This document shows positions 47,636 through 57,346 of a DNA stretch of 64,000 nucleotides, one piece after another. The position numbers were made by a program, and so were the translations under genes. Origin of the DNA: Asticcacaulis sp. Lineage in GTDB: Bacteria; Pseudomonadota; Alphaproteobacteria; Caulobacterales; Caulobacteraceae. Each line of letters opens with the position of its first letter. Position 1 is the first letter of the stretch. The notes under the pieces were generated by a model. It ran no database searches, was not told the origin of the DNA, and was given only the letters and a program-made list of their open reading frames with translations. The DNA lies in NCBI GenBank assembly GCA_024707255.1, contig JANQAC010000001.1, positions 496,001 to 560,000 of the forward strand. Direction: 5' to 3'.

Positions 47636-47763
47636 CCTCCCCCTCTTAGAGGGGGATGTGGCGCGTAGCACCGGAGGGGGTAATATCGCCGTTTGTTTAC
47701 CCCCCTCTGTCTTTTTGCTGACGCAAAAATCCAGCTCCCCCTCCAAGAGGGGGAGAGTTAAAA
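47636..47763. repeat. Dispersed repeat, copy C, at the 5' end of the GH43 gene
   Basis: Two CCCCCTC-TTAGAG-GGGG-type palindromes flank a central part (for example CTCCCCCTCCAAGAGGGGGA at 47735-47754). The style, and the segment GGGGATGTGG...CGGAGGGGG, resemble copy B. It fills the gap between the MGH1-like gene and GH43 and may have displaced the original GH43 start region. Confidence 0.6.
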
Positions 47764-47773
47764 CCGAATTGCT

Positions 47774-49330
47774 TCATATGAATACCCTTTCATTCGGTTT
47801 GATTGTCAGTTTGCGCGCCGGACGCCCCATTAAGCGCAGAGTGATCTTTTCCGCTTTTTCGGAAATACCCAGCAGGGCCTGCGGCGCCCCCGCCTTACCG
47901 GTAACCAGGCGCGCCACGCCATCGATACGGCCAAGCGGCTTGCCGGCCAGCGACAACACCGCGCCCCTGCCGTCATAGGTCATGATCGCCGCCACACCGC
48001 CATCGGTCGGCAGGCTGAACCGCGCACCTTCCGCCGCCGCATGGCCGGGCCGGACATTCCAGTGCAGGGCCTCGGCCTCTTCCACCACGCCCGCCAACCG
48101 CCAGGTGTAGTCCATCATCACCAGCGCCGCCGGCGAATAGTTCGGCAGGTCTTCCTGCGTGAATTTGCCGGTTTCCGGGTCCATCTGCTGGCGGAAGGTC
48201 ATGTCGGCTATCAGCCCTTCGCACCACCGCGTCATCATGAAGCTGAACTCGGCCGAACGGCCGTAATGATCCATCCAGCGCGGCGCACGCAGGGCGGTCA
48301 GCGCTTGGGACGGCCCGCCCCAACTGTTCTTCGGCAGCGGACGGATGAATTTCGGATCATCGAGCGCCACGGACGGCATCGGGTAATTTGTCCAGAAGGC
48401 TTTCGGATTATGAATTTGCCGCGTCCACAGGTCATCGAACAAGGCCTGATCGACCACATGCTCGCCACACATCCGGCTGAGGATATCCGAACGCACGCGG
48501 ACAAACTGCCCATTGGCATCAAGGTCATAAAAAGCGGCATCCTCGGCAACGTAAAGCTTTTCCAGGATCAGCCGGCGCATCGTCTCAGCGCTTTCGGCCC
48601 AACGATCCGCCTCGGCGCCCTTCCCCAATGCCTTTGCCATCTTGCTCAGGGCCAGCCGCGCGCCATAGGTGGTGGCCGACAAGTCCGGACACAGCCGCGG
48701 CAGGGCGAACCCATTCGGGAAATACTTAGCGTCCTTGTTGGGGCACTGCGGCGGAATGCCTGCCCAGCGCGGCGAATTGTCATGGCCGGTATCATAGGTG
48801 CAGAAGCCCTCCGTCAGGCCCGTGCCGCGTGTATTGCGGTATTTGAGCAGCCAGGCATCCCAGGCCGAACAGGCGGTATAGGTCGCGCGCAGCAGCGCCT
48901 CATCGCCGGTCGCCCGCGCCAGTTCCCAGGCCGTGGCGGCGATCGGCACCACCATCTGAATCTGGCCGAAACCGGTCTCGGTCACCTTGTTGTTGCACGG
49001 CAGTTGCCCGTCCATGCGTTGCAGATCGAAGAAGGTCATGTGGCTGTTGCGCGCCACGTCCGGCCGGAACTTGCGATAAACCAGCGCCTCATGCGGCCCG
49101 CATTCCATCCAGATACCGGCATAGTCGGCGCCCTCGATCAGCACCGGCCCGGCATAGCGCGGCACCACCTGCACATTGGCCGCCAATACCGCCAGCGCCT
49201 TGTCATAGGCCGCCTGCCATCTAGCGTTACGCGTGCTATACTGCGGCTGGCTCACCGCCTCTTGCGCCCTGCCTTGCGTGGCTATCAAGGCGGCTGCACC
49301 GGTGGCGATAAAAGTCCGACGATCGATCAT
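47774..49330 (-). CDS. MGH1-like (six-hairpin) glycoside hydrolase, exported
   Basis: 518 residues using the start M-I-D-R-R-T-F-I-A-T-G (49330), which overlaps the GH28 stop (ATGA). The N-terminus is a twin-arginine-type signal (cleavage after G-R-A near residue 22). The mature sequence is helical throughout with aromatic acidic loops (F-F-D-L-Q-R-M-D-G-Q-L-P, Y-D-T-G-H-D-N-S-P-R-W, W-G-G-P-S-Q), as in trehalase/GH63/MGH1-type (alpha/alpha)6 barrels. The substrate is uncertain; its place after a GH28 polygalacturonase suggests pectin-derived oligosaccharides. Confidence 0.75.
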   Translation of the reverse strand: MIDRRTFIATGAAALIATQGRAQEAVSQPQYSTRNARWQAAYDKALAVLAANVQVVPRYAGPVLIEGADYAGIWMECGPHEALVYRKFRPDVARNSHMTFFDLQRMDGQLPCNNKVTETGFGQIQMVVPIAATAWELARATGDEALLRATYTACSAWDAWLLKYRNTRGTGLTEGFCTYDTGHDNSPRWAGIPPQCPNKDAKYFPNGFALPRLCPDLSATTYGARLALSKMAKALGKGAEADRWAESAETMRRLILEKLYVAEDAAFYDLDANGQFVRVRSDILSRMCGEHVVDQALFDDLWTRQIHNPKAFWTNYPMPSVALDDPKFIRPLPKNSWGGPSQALTALRAPRWMDHYGRSAEFSFMMTRWCEGLIADMTFRQQMDPETGKFTQEDLPNYSPAALVMMDYTWRLAGVVEEAEALHWNVRPGHAAAEGARFSLPTDGGVAAIMTYDGRGAVLSLAGKPLGRIDGVARLVTGKAGAPQALLGISEKAEKITLRLMGRPARKLTIKPNERVFI

Positions 49331-50823
49331 GCCTGACACGCCTCCGTATCGGTCCTGAACAGGAACTCCGGTCGTGGATCGGGCGCCGCCGGCAGGAATT
49401 GCGTCTTGATCACCGTCAGGCGCGTGACATGCCGCGCCCACAGGCCATAGGCCGGGGCATTGTGCGGTTTGCCTGGCGCCACTTCGTCCAGCATATGCGC
49501 ATCTGGATATATGCCGCGCATCTCCGGAATTTCGTCTTCTTTCAGCCATCGGCCGGCGGCCGCCACGCCAATTTTGATATCGTGCAGCACCACGTCCTCG
49601 ATATGCTTTTCGGGAATACCGATGAAGTAAGAGCCGCGCGGCCCATTATCCGTACCGGTAATGCGCTCGAAAACCACCCGCCGCAGTGTCCCCACCGGCG
49701 GCTTGGGCTGATCCGGCTGCACCCGCCCGCGATCCTCCAGCCGCATGAAAAACGGACTGCGCGCCCGTACGATATGGATGTCGGTGGCGAGAATGTTCTC
49801 GGCCGTGCCGCCATCGACCACCTCCCACGAAATGCCGGAATCGCACCCGACCGGCTTGACGTGACGCATGGTCTCGGACACCCCGCCGATCTCGCAGCGG
49901 CGCACCAGCACATTGCGGAAGACGCTCTGTGAATCCGTGCCGAGCTTGACCGCATTGCACGAACTGAAGAAGGTGCAGTCCTCGACCAGCACATTCTCGG
50001 TCGGGGCCTGGGCCGCTCCCTTGAAGCACAGGGAATCGTCGCCGGAACTGATAAAGGATTTGCGTACGATGACATTGCGGCAACCGTCGATATCGATGCC
50101 GTCATTATTGAAATTGGCCTGGTTCTCGACCGTTATTTTCTCGACCAGCAGGTCGTCGCAATTGAGGTAGTTCTGCATCCAGCACGGTGAATCTTTCAGC
50201 GTAATGCCGTGGATATGGATGCGCCGGCAGTCGATCACGCGGATGACGAACGGCCGTCCCGGCGTGCCGTGAATGCCCTCCTCGCCGTGGAAATTGGCGC
50301 CACGTCCGTCGATGATCCCTTCACCGCTGATCGAGATATCCTCAGCCCCTTCGGCGAAGATCAGTGACTGGTTCATGCCCATATTGGTGTCCTGAACCGT
50401 GCGGCGTTTCGCCACGCGCTCCGGAAAATCCTTCAGGTCGAACGAGGCCAGAAGCCGCGCGCCTCTGGCCACCTCCAGCCGGACCTGGCTGCGCAGGTCA
50501 AGCGTGCCCGAAACATAGTCGCCCTTGGCCAGCCGGACCGTGCCGCCGCCCTGAGCCGCCGCGTCAATGGCCTGCTGGATAAAGGCGGTGGCCAACCCAT
50601 CGCCGGTATAGCCGAACTGTTCCGGCGTTAGGATGCGCTTGGGGCCGTTCCACGGCTTCAGGGTGGCGGTCAGGCGCTTCGCCATGGCCTCCAGGTCGGC
50701 GCGCAGCGGCGCGACCCAGTCGGGCAAGGCGCAGGTTTCGGCCGAGGCGGTGCGGAAGGTCGCGGCCAGACCAAGCGTAACGAGCCCAGCGCCAAGCTGG
50801 CGGCGTGAAGGGGAACGAGGCAT
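49327..50823 (-). CDS. Glycoside hydrolase family 28 (polygalacturonase-like), exported
   Basis: Starting at M-P-R-S-P-S-R-R-Q-L-G gives 498 residues and a twin-arginine-type signal; GGAAAGGAA sits just upstream. The frame stays open to an earlier ATG (50889), but that part lies within an intergenic repeat. The right-handed beta-helix carries the GH28 catalytic motifs N-N-D-G-I-D (about residue 245), S-S-G-D-D-S (about 263) and a later N-A-V-K-L-G-T-D-S in place of the classical G-H-G/R-I-K. It would hydrolyse galacturonan or rhamnogalacturonan. First gene of the GH28 - MGH1-like - GH43 - GH10 run. Confidence 0.88.
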   Translation of the reverse strand: MPRSPSRRQLGAGLVTLGLAATFRTASAETCALPDWVAPLRADLEAMAKRLTATLKPWNGPKRILTPEQFGYTGDGLATAFIQQAIDAAAQGGGTVRLAKGDYVSGTLDLRSQVRLEVARGARLLASFDLKDFPERVAKRRTVQDTNMGMNQSLIFAEGAEDISISGEGIIDGRGANFHGEEGIHGTPGRPFVIRVIDCRRIHIHGITLKDSPCWMQNYLNCDDLLVEKITVENQANFNNDGIDIDGCRNVIVRKSFISSGDDSLCFKGAAQAPTENVLVEDCTFFSSCNAVKLGTDSQSVFRNVLVRRCEIGGVSETMRHVKPVGCDSGISWEVVDGGTAENILATDIHIVRARSPFFMRLEDRGRVQPDQPKPPVGTLRRVVFERITGTDNGPRGSYFIGIPEKHIEDVVLHDIKIGVAAAGRWLKEDEIPEMRGIYPDAHMLDEVAPGKPHNAPAYGLWARHVTRLTVIKTQFLPAAPDPRPEFLFRTDTEACQA

Positions 50824-50841
50824 CGGTTTCCTTTCCATGGA

Positions 50842-50884
50842 GCGCATCCCAAAAAGTGTAATGCACTTTTGGATCAAGATGCGC
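50842..50884. repeat. REP-like inverted repeat upstream of the GH28 gene
   Basis: GCGCATC (50842-50848) pairs with GATGCGC (50878-50884), and inside it CCAAAAAGTG pairs with CACTTTTGG around TAATG. The long stem with a one-base bulge resembles short repetitive palindromes scattered through alphaproteobacterial genomes. It lies between the TonB receptor terminator and the GH28 start. Confidence 0.7.
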
Positions 50885-50940
50885 GTCAAACAAGTCTCCG
50901 CTTCTTCCGGCGGTTTTGCATCAAAGCACTGTATCAGAAG

Positions 50941-50975
50941 AAAAAAGAAGCCCGGCAGGGAGACCGGCCGGGCTT
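50941..50975 (-). terminator. Terminator of the carbohydrate TonB receptor gene
   Basis: AAGCCCGGC (50948-50956) pairs with GCCGGGCTT (50967-50975). On the minus strand it is followed by a T-rich run (complement of AAAAAAG), about 90 bases beyond the receptor stop codon. Confidence 0.85.
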
Positions 50976-51066
50976 AAGTGGCAGAACCGGGGAATAAAGC
51001 AGGTTCTGGTGGTTATGGCGGGCAAAGCGACAGGGAGGAAACGCCGCACCCGCCAATCGGATAAGC

Positions 51067-54000
51067 CTAGAACTTCGCGTCCACGCTGACGAAGAAGACG
51101 CGGCCCTGGACATCATAGGTCGCCGGGATGGTGTTATCCGAGGGCAACTGCGAGGAACCGAGGATCGGCGGGTTCTTGTCGAACAGGTTGCGCGCACCGA
51201 CCGACAACTGGATCTTCGACGTCAGATCATAGGCCGCCGTCAGGTCGATATAGGTCTGGGCGTCGATGACCGGATTGGTCAGGGTGTTGAGCGCCGGCGG
51301 CGTCAGGCCCTTGGAAAGCGGCAGCATGTAGGTATCGACCGTCACCTTACCGATATAGCGGGCGCGGGCCGAAAGGGTCAGCGGCCCGGTCTTCCAGGTC
51401 ACGCGGCCGGAACCCTTCCATTTCGGAATCGGCTGGCCGCAGGTGCCACCGAAGGCGCCCGGGCAGTCGTTCTTGACGTCCGGCTGGTCCTGGATCGGCG
51501 TGCCGACAAACTCGCTGACATAGTTGACATTGGCCGAGACATCCCAGCGGCTGGCGCCCATCAGGCCCCAGTCGGTGCCGAAGCCGTAATGGCCCTCGAC
51601 ATCGACGCCGGCGGTCGCCAGGCGGCCGACATTGGCATTGGTGGTCGAGACGTAATCCGGCGCGGTAACCTGGCCGGAGGACGGATCGCGGTGGATGGCC
51701 TGACAGAAGACGCTGCTGGCATCCATGATCGTCTTGTAGCACAGGTCAAGCACCGACTGCACACCGCCGCCGCCGAGTGTGGAGATGGCATCATCCAGCG
51801 TGATCTTGTAGTAATCGACGCTGACCTGCAAACCGCGCACGTAGCTGGGCGTCCACACCAGGCCAGCCGTGGTGGTGTTGGAGGTTTCCGGGCTCAGGTT
51901 CGGATTGCCGCCGGTCGTCTGATAGACGAAGGCCGTCGGCTGAACCGCCGAGGTGAAGACGGTCGCAGTGGGCACGCCGGTGGCCGTGCAGAGGGCCTTG
52001 AGCTCGGCCGTCTGGTTGGCGACGGGGGTGCGATCGGAACAGGGATCGTTCGCCATCGGCCCGTTGGTGCCGGCGCCGCCGAACAGTTCGCCGACGTTCG
52101 GCGCGCGGATGGCGTGCTGGTACTGGGCGCGGAAGGCGATGTCGCTGTTGAGCGCCCATTCCGAACCGATCGAATAGGTCCAGACACCGCCGACGCCCTT
52201 CAGGTCATAGTCGGAATAGCGGAAGGCGCTGTTCAGGCTGAGGCGCTTGGCCAGCGACAGGTCGGCCAGGATCGGGGCGCGGACTTCGCCGTAGATTTCC
52301 TTGACCGTGGTCGAGCCCTTGGTGGCCTTGGCAGCGTTCCAGCCGGAAACATCACCCGAGGCCAGGTAGGTGTCGGGGATATATTCGGCCTTGCTGTAGC
52401 GCCATTCGAAGCCGGTGGAGAAATCGACCGGACCGGCGGGCAGGTCGAAGGCTTCACCGGTCAGGTTGCCGGCGAAGACCTGCTGCTCGGCGCGCAGGCC
52501 GGCATTGGCGTTGATGATGATGGCGGCCTTGCCGGCATCGGTCATGTTCTGACCGAAGGGATTGAGCACCGGCGCCGCCCCGCCCTGCGACAGCACGGCC
52601 TGCTGGAAGTGGCTGAGCGAGATCGACCCCGTCTGGGTGTCGGATTCGGTCGTACGGGCATAGGTGTAGTAGACATCGTATTTCAGATCGCGCAGGGCCT
52701 TCGACGACACATCGCCGAGATTGCCGCGCACGCCCAGCGCCGTGCGGAAGACCGCGTGGTCGGACGTGGTGTAGCGCGGGCCGATATCCGACAGGCGGCG
52801 GTTGAAGTTGATCACCGCGCGGCCATCGCCCGGCGCATTGGTCAGGCTCAGTGTGCCGTTGGTAACCGTGGTCGTGCCGGTTTCCTTCAGGTCGAGCTGG
52901 CGCAGGACTTCCTGCATCGGCGCGCCGAGATAGGGATTGTTGACATCGAGCAGCAGGTTGCCGCCGTAATTAGTAGGGGCGATCTGCACATCGGCGACAT
53001 TGTCGCTGTAGTGCATTTCCATGTAGCCCGTTGCCTTGTCGTTGAAATCATAATGGGCGAAGATATTGCCCATCCAGCGTGTCTGCGGGGTGATGATGTT
53101 CGACATGCCGCCCAGATCGTAGCTGTCGGACGCCCCGGCATAGGGACGCACCGTCTTGCCGTCATCGCTGAGAAGGGCGCCGTTGGAGCCCATGTTCTGC
53201 AGACCGGCCGCCGCAAGGGCCGCATCCAGCCCGGCATTGGAACCGGCCGACCCGTAAACCGGCAGGTTGCCAATGCCGAAACGGCCATTGGGGACGTTGG
53301 ATGAACCGCTGTAAACCAGGCCCATGCGGCCGCCGGAATCCAGACACGCCTGGCCGTTGCCGGCGCCATTGGGCGTGCCCGCACTATCATCACTCCACGA
53401 ATCGGCGGTGACGCAGCCATCGGAAAGTGACGGCATGGCCCAGCCGCCGCGATCATTGCGCGTATAGCCGCCGCGGTTCATGTAGTTGACCGAAGCGACT
53501 ATATTGCCGCGGCCATCGGCGAAATTACCGCCGGCCGTGATATCGACGCTGTAGGTCGGCGTACCGGTATGCTCGTCCAGGTTCTCTGCACGCTCGTTTC
53601 CACACCCTGGAAATCATCGCGCATGACGAAGTTGACCACGCCGGTGATGGCGTCAGAGCCATAGACCGCCGAGGAGCCGCCGGTGACGACTTCCACGCGC
53701 TTGATCAGCGCCGCGGGAATGGTGTTGATGTCGGTCGTAAAATCCGGACCGGTGATGGCGAAGCGGCGGCCATTGACCAGCACGAGGTTGCGCGTCGGGC
53801 CGAAATTGCGCAGGTTCAGGGTGGCGGTGCCGACCGGCTGGCCGGCCTGGACCGTATTGGCCGTGGGGCTGTTGAGCTGCGAGCCGGTGAATTGCGGCGT
53901 GTCGGACAGCATGACATCGACATTCTGCGTGCCAGAGAGCTTCAGTTCCTGCTGGTCGAGCACGGTGACCGGCGTCGGCGCCTTGAAGCCGCGATTGGAC

Positions 54001-54176
54001 AGGCGCGAACCGGTGACGACCACCACGGTTTCATCCGGCGAAGGTGTCGCCGTATCGGTCGCGGCGGCATCCTGGGCCATGGCCGGCAGGGCATTCAGCC
54101 CCGCCCCCAAGGCCAGCATCGATATTGATGCCGCCAGCACTGGCCGTAAATTCCCTGATCTGTTGCACTTTTTCAT
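51067..54176 (-). pseudogene. TonB-dependent receptor, frameshifted
   Basis: Starts at M-K-K-C-N-R-S with GGAAGG upstream and a signal peptide ending A-M-A-Q near residue 35. The TonB box region V-V-V-V-T-G-S-R is followed by the plug (L-N-L-R-N-F-G-P-T-R-N-L-V-L-V-N-G-R-R, G-G-S-S-A-V-Y-G-S-D-A-I-T-G-V-V-N-F). One base is missing at about 53578-53586, after V-E-T-S-V-Q-R; the next frame carries on as L-D-E-H-T-G-T-P-T-Y and the 22-strand barrel to the terminal F at 51067. The corrected protein is about 1036 residues. It probably imports oligosaccharides made by the neighbouring glycosidases. Tandem LacI-type operators lie about 270 bases upstream. Confidence 0.85.
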
Positions 54177-54438
54177 AATCTCTAACTTCCTTCCAGTTGT
54201 CTTTTTTTACCGCCCGTATCGGTCGCTCCGGACACAGACCATCCCTCTTCGGATGGCGCAGGCCACCCGGCTCGGCACGGACATGGCTCCGGCACGACGC
54301 GTTGATTCAAGGGTTAAGGCAGGGCGGTTTGCGCCCATATCCTGAGTGTGACCCTGTTTTATCGGGCTGCGATCACCGGCATGAACCGGCGCAGCTCTTT
54401 CGTTTTGACAAACCCGCTTTTGCCCGGCACCCTCACTG

Positions 54439-54452
54439 TGACACCGGTGTCA
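54439..54452. promoter_or_regulatory. LacI-family-type operator 1 of the TonB receptor
   Basis: TGACACCGGTGTCA is a perfect 14-bp palindrome with central CG and TG...CA ends, the hallmark of LacI-family sites. It overlaps a TTGACA hexamer on the minus strand and lies in tandem with operator 2, with the centres 21 bases apart. Confidence 0.7.
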
Positions 54453-54459
54453 ATTTATT

Positions 54460-54473
54460 TGATAACGCTAACA
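54460..54473. promoter_or_regulatory. LacI-family-type operator 2 of the TonB receptor
   Basis: TGATAACGCTAACA fits the pattern TG-N4-CG-N4-CA with near-symmetry and is very close to the GH9 site TGATAGCGGTAACA (two differences). The 21-base centre spacing to operator 1 would place two dimers on the same DNA face. Confidence 0.65.
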
Positions 54474-54770
54474 TCTCGCAACACACGTAGAAGCGCCTGT
54501 TGCCATAACAAGGTACGCGCCTGTTTTCGGCAAATCAACTGCCCGACCTGGACGCGCCATCACACGCAACGCTTTGCCGGGCAAAGCTTCCCAGATAATG
54601 AGATTTCACCGTTTCTCATTCCCGAATAGTGGGATCAAAAAGACCGTGATCGCTGTAAAGCGGCCCTTTCATTTCAATATCCGGGACTGAAGCGCGAAAT
54701 GTGACTTTTCAATCACATCGCCGAAATATTGCCGCACCCGCCGGAATAAGCACTATTTTACCGGCGAAAG

Positions 54771-57268
54771 TCACCGCTTCACCCGCGCATTGGCCTCATT
54801 GACCAGTTCGATATAGGCGGCGCCGACATTGATGACATATTCGTTTTCGCCCCAGAAGAACGGCCAGTCCTCCTTGTTCTCAGGGAAGTCGGGCTTGAGC
54901 ACCAGCACGCCCGGCACCACCCCGCCAGCGATGAAGCTGAAATCGGCGCGGTTATTGCCATAGGCCACTTCCTTGGAAACCGTTCCGACGCCGGAGACAA
55001 ACGATACATTCGAACCCGGATGGGTGCCGTAGATATAGTCCAGCGCCTGATAGACCGCATCCGTGCCGACGATATCCGGGAATTCCCGGTTCAGCGCCGC
55101 CGCGGTCAGGCCGTATTCGACCACCGTGCCATCGCCGGCCCAGCCGCCTTCGGTGATCGGCACACCGAACGGATTGGCCGTCGCCAGCTTATTCGCCTCG
55201 GCCTGCCAGGCCACCACCGCCGGGCGAACCCGGCCTTGAAGGCTTTCGGCATCAGGGGCAGCGCCTTGGCCGGGGTCGCGGCATTGGCCGCGAAGCTCTT
55301 GCTGACCTCCGGCCACAGGGCGTCGATCCGTTTGGCATATTGCGGGTCTTTGGTGGTGATCAAGAGCTCGACCGCGGCGGAAAGCTCTTCCTCGACCAGG
55401 TCGCCGCCCGTGGTATTGCCGTGATGATAAAGATTCGGCGCGTGGCTGTGTTCCTCGGCCCAGGTCCGTTTGGCGATCGCCAATGACTTGTCAGCCAGTG
55501 GATCGTCAAAGCCTTTCAGCGCGCGGCTGGCGGCGGCCAGCGCCGCGATCGAGCCATAGTTCAGCGCCGAGGTGGTATTGGTAAAGGCCCAGCGGTCGTC
55601 GGGCATCCCGCTCTTGCCATCCTTCACCTCATCGCGCCCCAAAGAGAGATCATAGATCAGGCCGTCTGTCTTGGTGACGGCATCGCCCAGGTGCGGATAT
55701 TCCGCCACGTCCGGCTCGACAATCCCATTGATGGCGTGGCCCACGGCATCGAACTGCGCCACAAGCTGGAGCGTGCCGTGCTGGATCTGCTGAAGCAGGT
55801 CGGGCTTACCATCCGGCACATGAATATCGACATAGCGGCGCTGGTGATCGATCAGGGTGTCGTCACGCGTCAGGCCAAACTTTTCCCAGCTCTGCACCAG
55901 CGAGCGCACCACGGCATAGTGCGTCTGGGTGCGGATATCGAAATCGCCGGCATCGAACCAGCCGCCGACATTCAGCCCCGGAATATGCTCATAGGGCTTG
56001 TATTTTGTGTCCGTGCTTCCCGGCTTGGAGGCGTAAAGATCGATATGATCATCGCCCGGCGGGGCCTGCATGGCGTCGTCGCGGTGGCTGTCGCCGTGCC
56101 AGACCCGATAGGCTTCATTGACCTTCATATGGTCCATCGCCACCGGCAGATAGACATCAAGCGTCGGCTCCCAGGCATTGGCGTAGATATCCGGCGCGAT
56201 GCGGAACGGGCTGGTGCGCTGGCCTTCATACTCAATGACATAGAGGCCGGGCTTAGTGACGCCTGAGAAATCGAAAGTCCGATAGTCATAGCGCAGATAG
56301 TGGCCCCACGGCTTGGCTTCGGCGGTCAGCACCGGCGTGAAGCTGCCATCGGCGCCCACCTCCAGCAGACGCGCCTCGGCGGCGGGCTTATCGTTCGGAT
56401 CGAGTTCGATCACGGCTGTCTTGGCCTGCTGCGGCGCATAGCCCAGTTGTGAATGGGCGATCATCGGCGGCCGCACCCAGTCGGCCACCGAATTGGCCGT
56501 CAAGGTCGAGGACACCACCTCGCCGGTCTTTCCGGGCGGCAGCAGCGACCGCACCACATACCAGCCGTTCTGCGCCTGGTTGCGGCCGTCATAGAGGGCA
56601 ATATCGGCATCGGAGGTCAGGGTCACCCGACGCGCCGGATCTTCCGGCGCCAGCACGAGGGTCTTGCCGTGCGCCAGCGGCAGCGGTTCGGTCTGCGGCA
56701 GCAGGCGCGACATCGGTACGCCCTCGCCCAGGCTTTTCATCGATCCGGAGGGATATAGCGGGAACGTCCCCGCCACGCCATCGGCGAGATAGCTCTTGTG
56801 GAAATAAGCGGCCGGCAGGAACTCCATGTTCAGCCCGGCCTTGCCCGCCAGCGCTTCCGGCAGAGGCTTGTCGAGGATCACGCTTAAGGCCACCCCCTCG
56901 CCTTTCGGCGCCACGCGCACCTGATAGGTGAAATCATATTTCGGATAGCTGATCGTCGTGGTGACAACGCCCGTGGCCTGATCCACCTGGCGATCCTTGA
57001 CCAGGCCCATCTCGTCCCACTGGCCCGGCGTCGGCATCAGGCGGACATCGCCATTGGTGGCCGTGCGCACGCCCTGCTGGATCAGCTCGACCCCGGCGAT
57101 CTTGGCGTCATTGAACAGGCTGTTGGCGCCATTGGCGAAGACCAGCACATTGACGCCGCGCGTCTCGAAATAGCCTTTGTTGTTCAGATGCAAGGGTTCG
57201 GCCTGTGCGGCCACCGATAACATGACACCGGTGGCGACGGTCAGCATAAGCCTGTTCAGATAACGCAT
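54771..57268 (-). pseudogene. Glycoside hydrolase family 9 (endoglucanase-type), frameshifted
   Basis: Begins with a signal peptide (M-R-Y-L-N-R-L-M, cleavage after A-Q-A near residue 23). An N-terminal domain of about 250 residues precedes the Ig-like CelD_N domain (Q-L-G-Y-A-P near 278) and the (alpha/alpha)6 GH9 catalytic domain with the nucleophile/base motif G-G-W-F-D-A-G-D (about 435). One base is missing at about 55226-55234, after A-F-K-A-G; the rest continues from V-R-P-A-V-V-A-W-Q and includes the acid glutamate region W-G-E-N-E-Y, ending at 54771. The corrected length is about 832 residues. A promoter and operator of LacI type lie immediately upstream. Confidence 0.88.
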
Positions 57269-57291
57269 GATATTTCCCTGCTTATTTTTTA

Positions 57292-57305
57292 TGATAGCGG
57301 TAACA
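57292..57305. promoter_or_regulatory. LacI-family-type operator of the GH9 gene
   Basis: TGATAGCGGTAACA, 24 bases before the start codon, overlaps the -10 box of the promoter on the minus strand. Same architecture as the receptor operators, so repression by blocking RNA polymerase is likely. Confidence 0.72.
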
Positions 57306-57329
57306 TATCTCGTCAGGGCAGACTGTCAA
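57302..57329 (-). promoter_or_regulatory. Promoter of the GH9 gene
   Basis: On the minus strand TTGACA (57329-57324) is followed after 16 bases by TATGTT (57307-57302). The start codon at 57268 has CAGGGA eight bases upstream. The promoter lies after the stop of the cupin-like gene, so GH9 can be made independently. Confidence 0.72.
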
Positions 57330-57346
57330 CCATCTTGCCGGGCGTA

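Larger units (their letters stand above)
54177..54770. other. Regulatory gap between GH9 end and TonB receptor start
   Basis: No gene is supported here. The left part (54177-54480) is the leader and promoter region of the TonB receptor and holds the two operators listed separately. A TTGACA on the minus strand (54453-54448) overlaps the first operator, as a -35 box blocked by a repressor would. No good -10 is seen. At the right end a weak hairpin GCCGG/CCGGC without a T-run lies beyond the GH9 stop. Confidence 0.55.

Noticed and set aside
51589..53304. 571-aa plus-strand open frame opposite the TonB receptor
   Set aside because: Shadow frame; the minus-strand barrel sequence is unmistakable.
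54700..54717. TGTGA...TCACA, CRP-like site
   Set aside because: The spacer is eight bases instead of the six expected for CRP, and the site lies beyond the GH9 stop rather than at a promoter.
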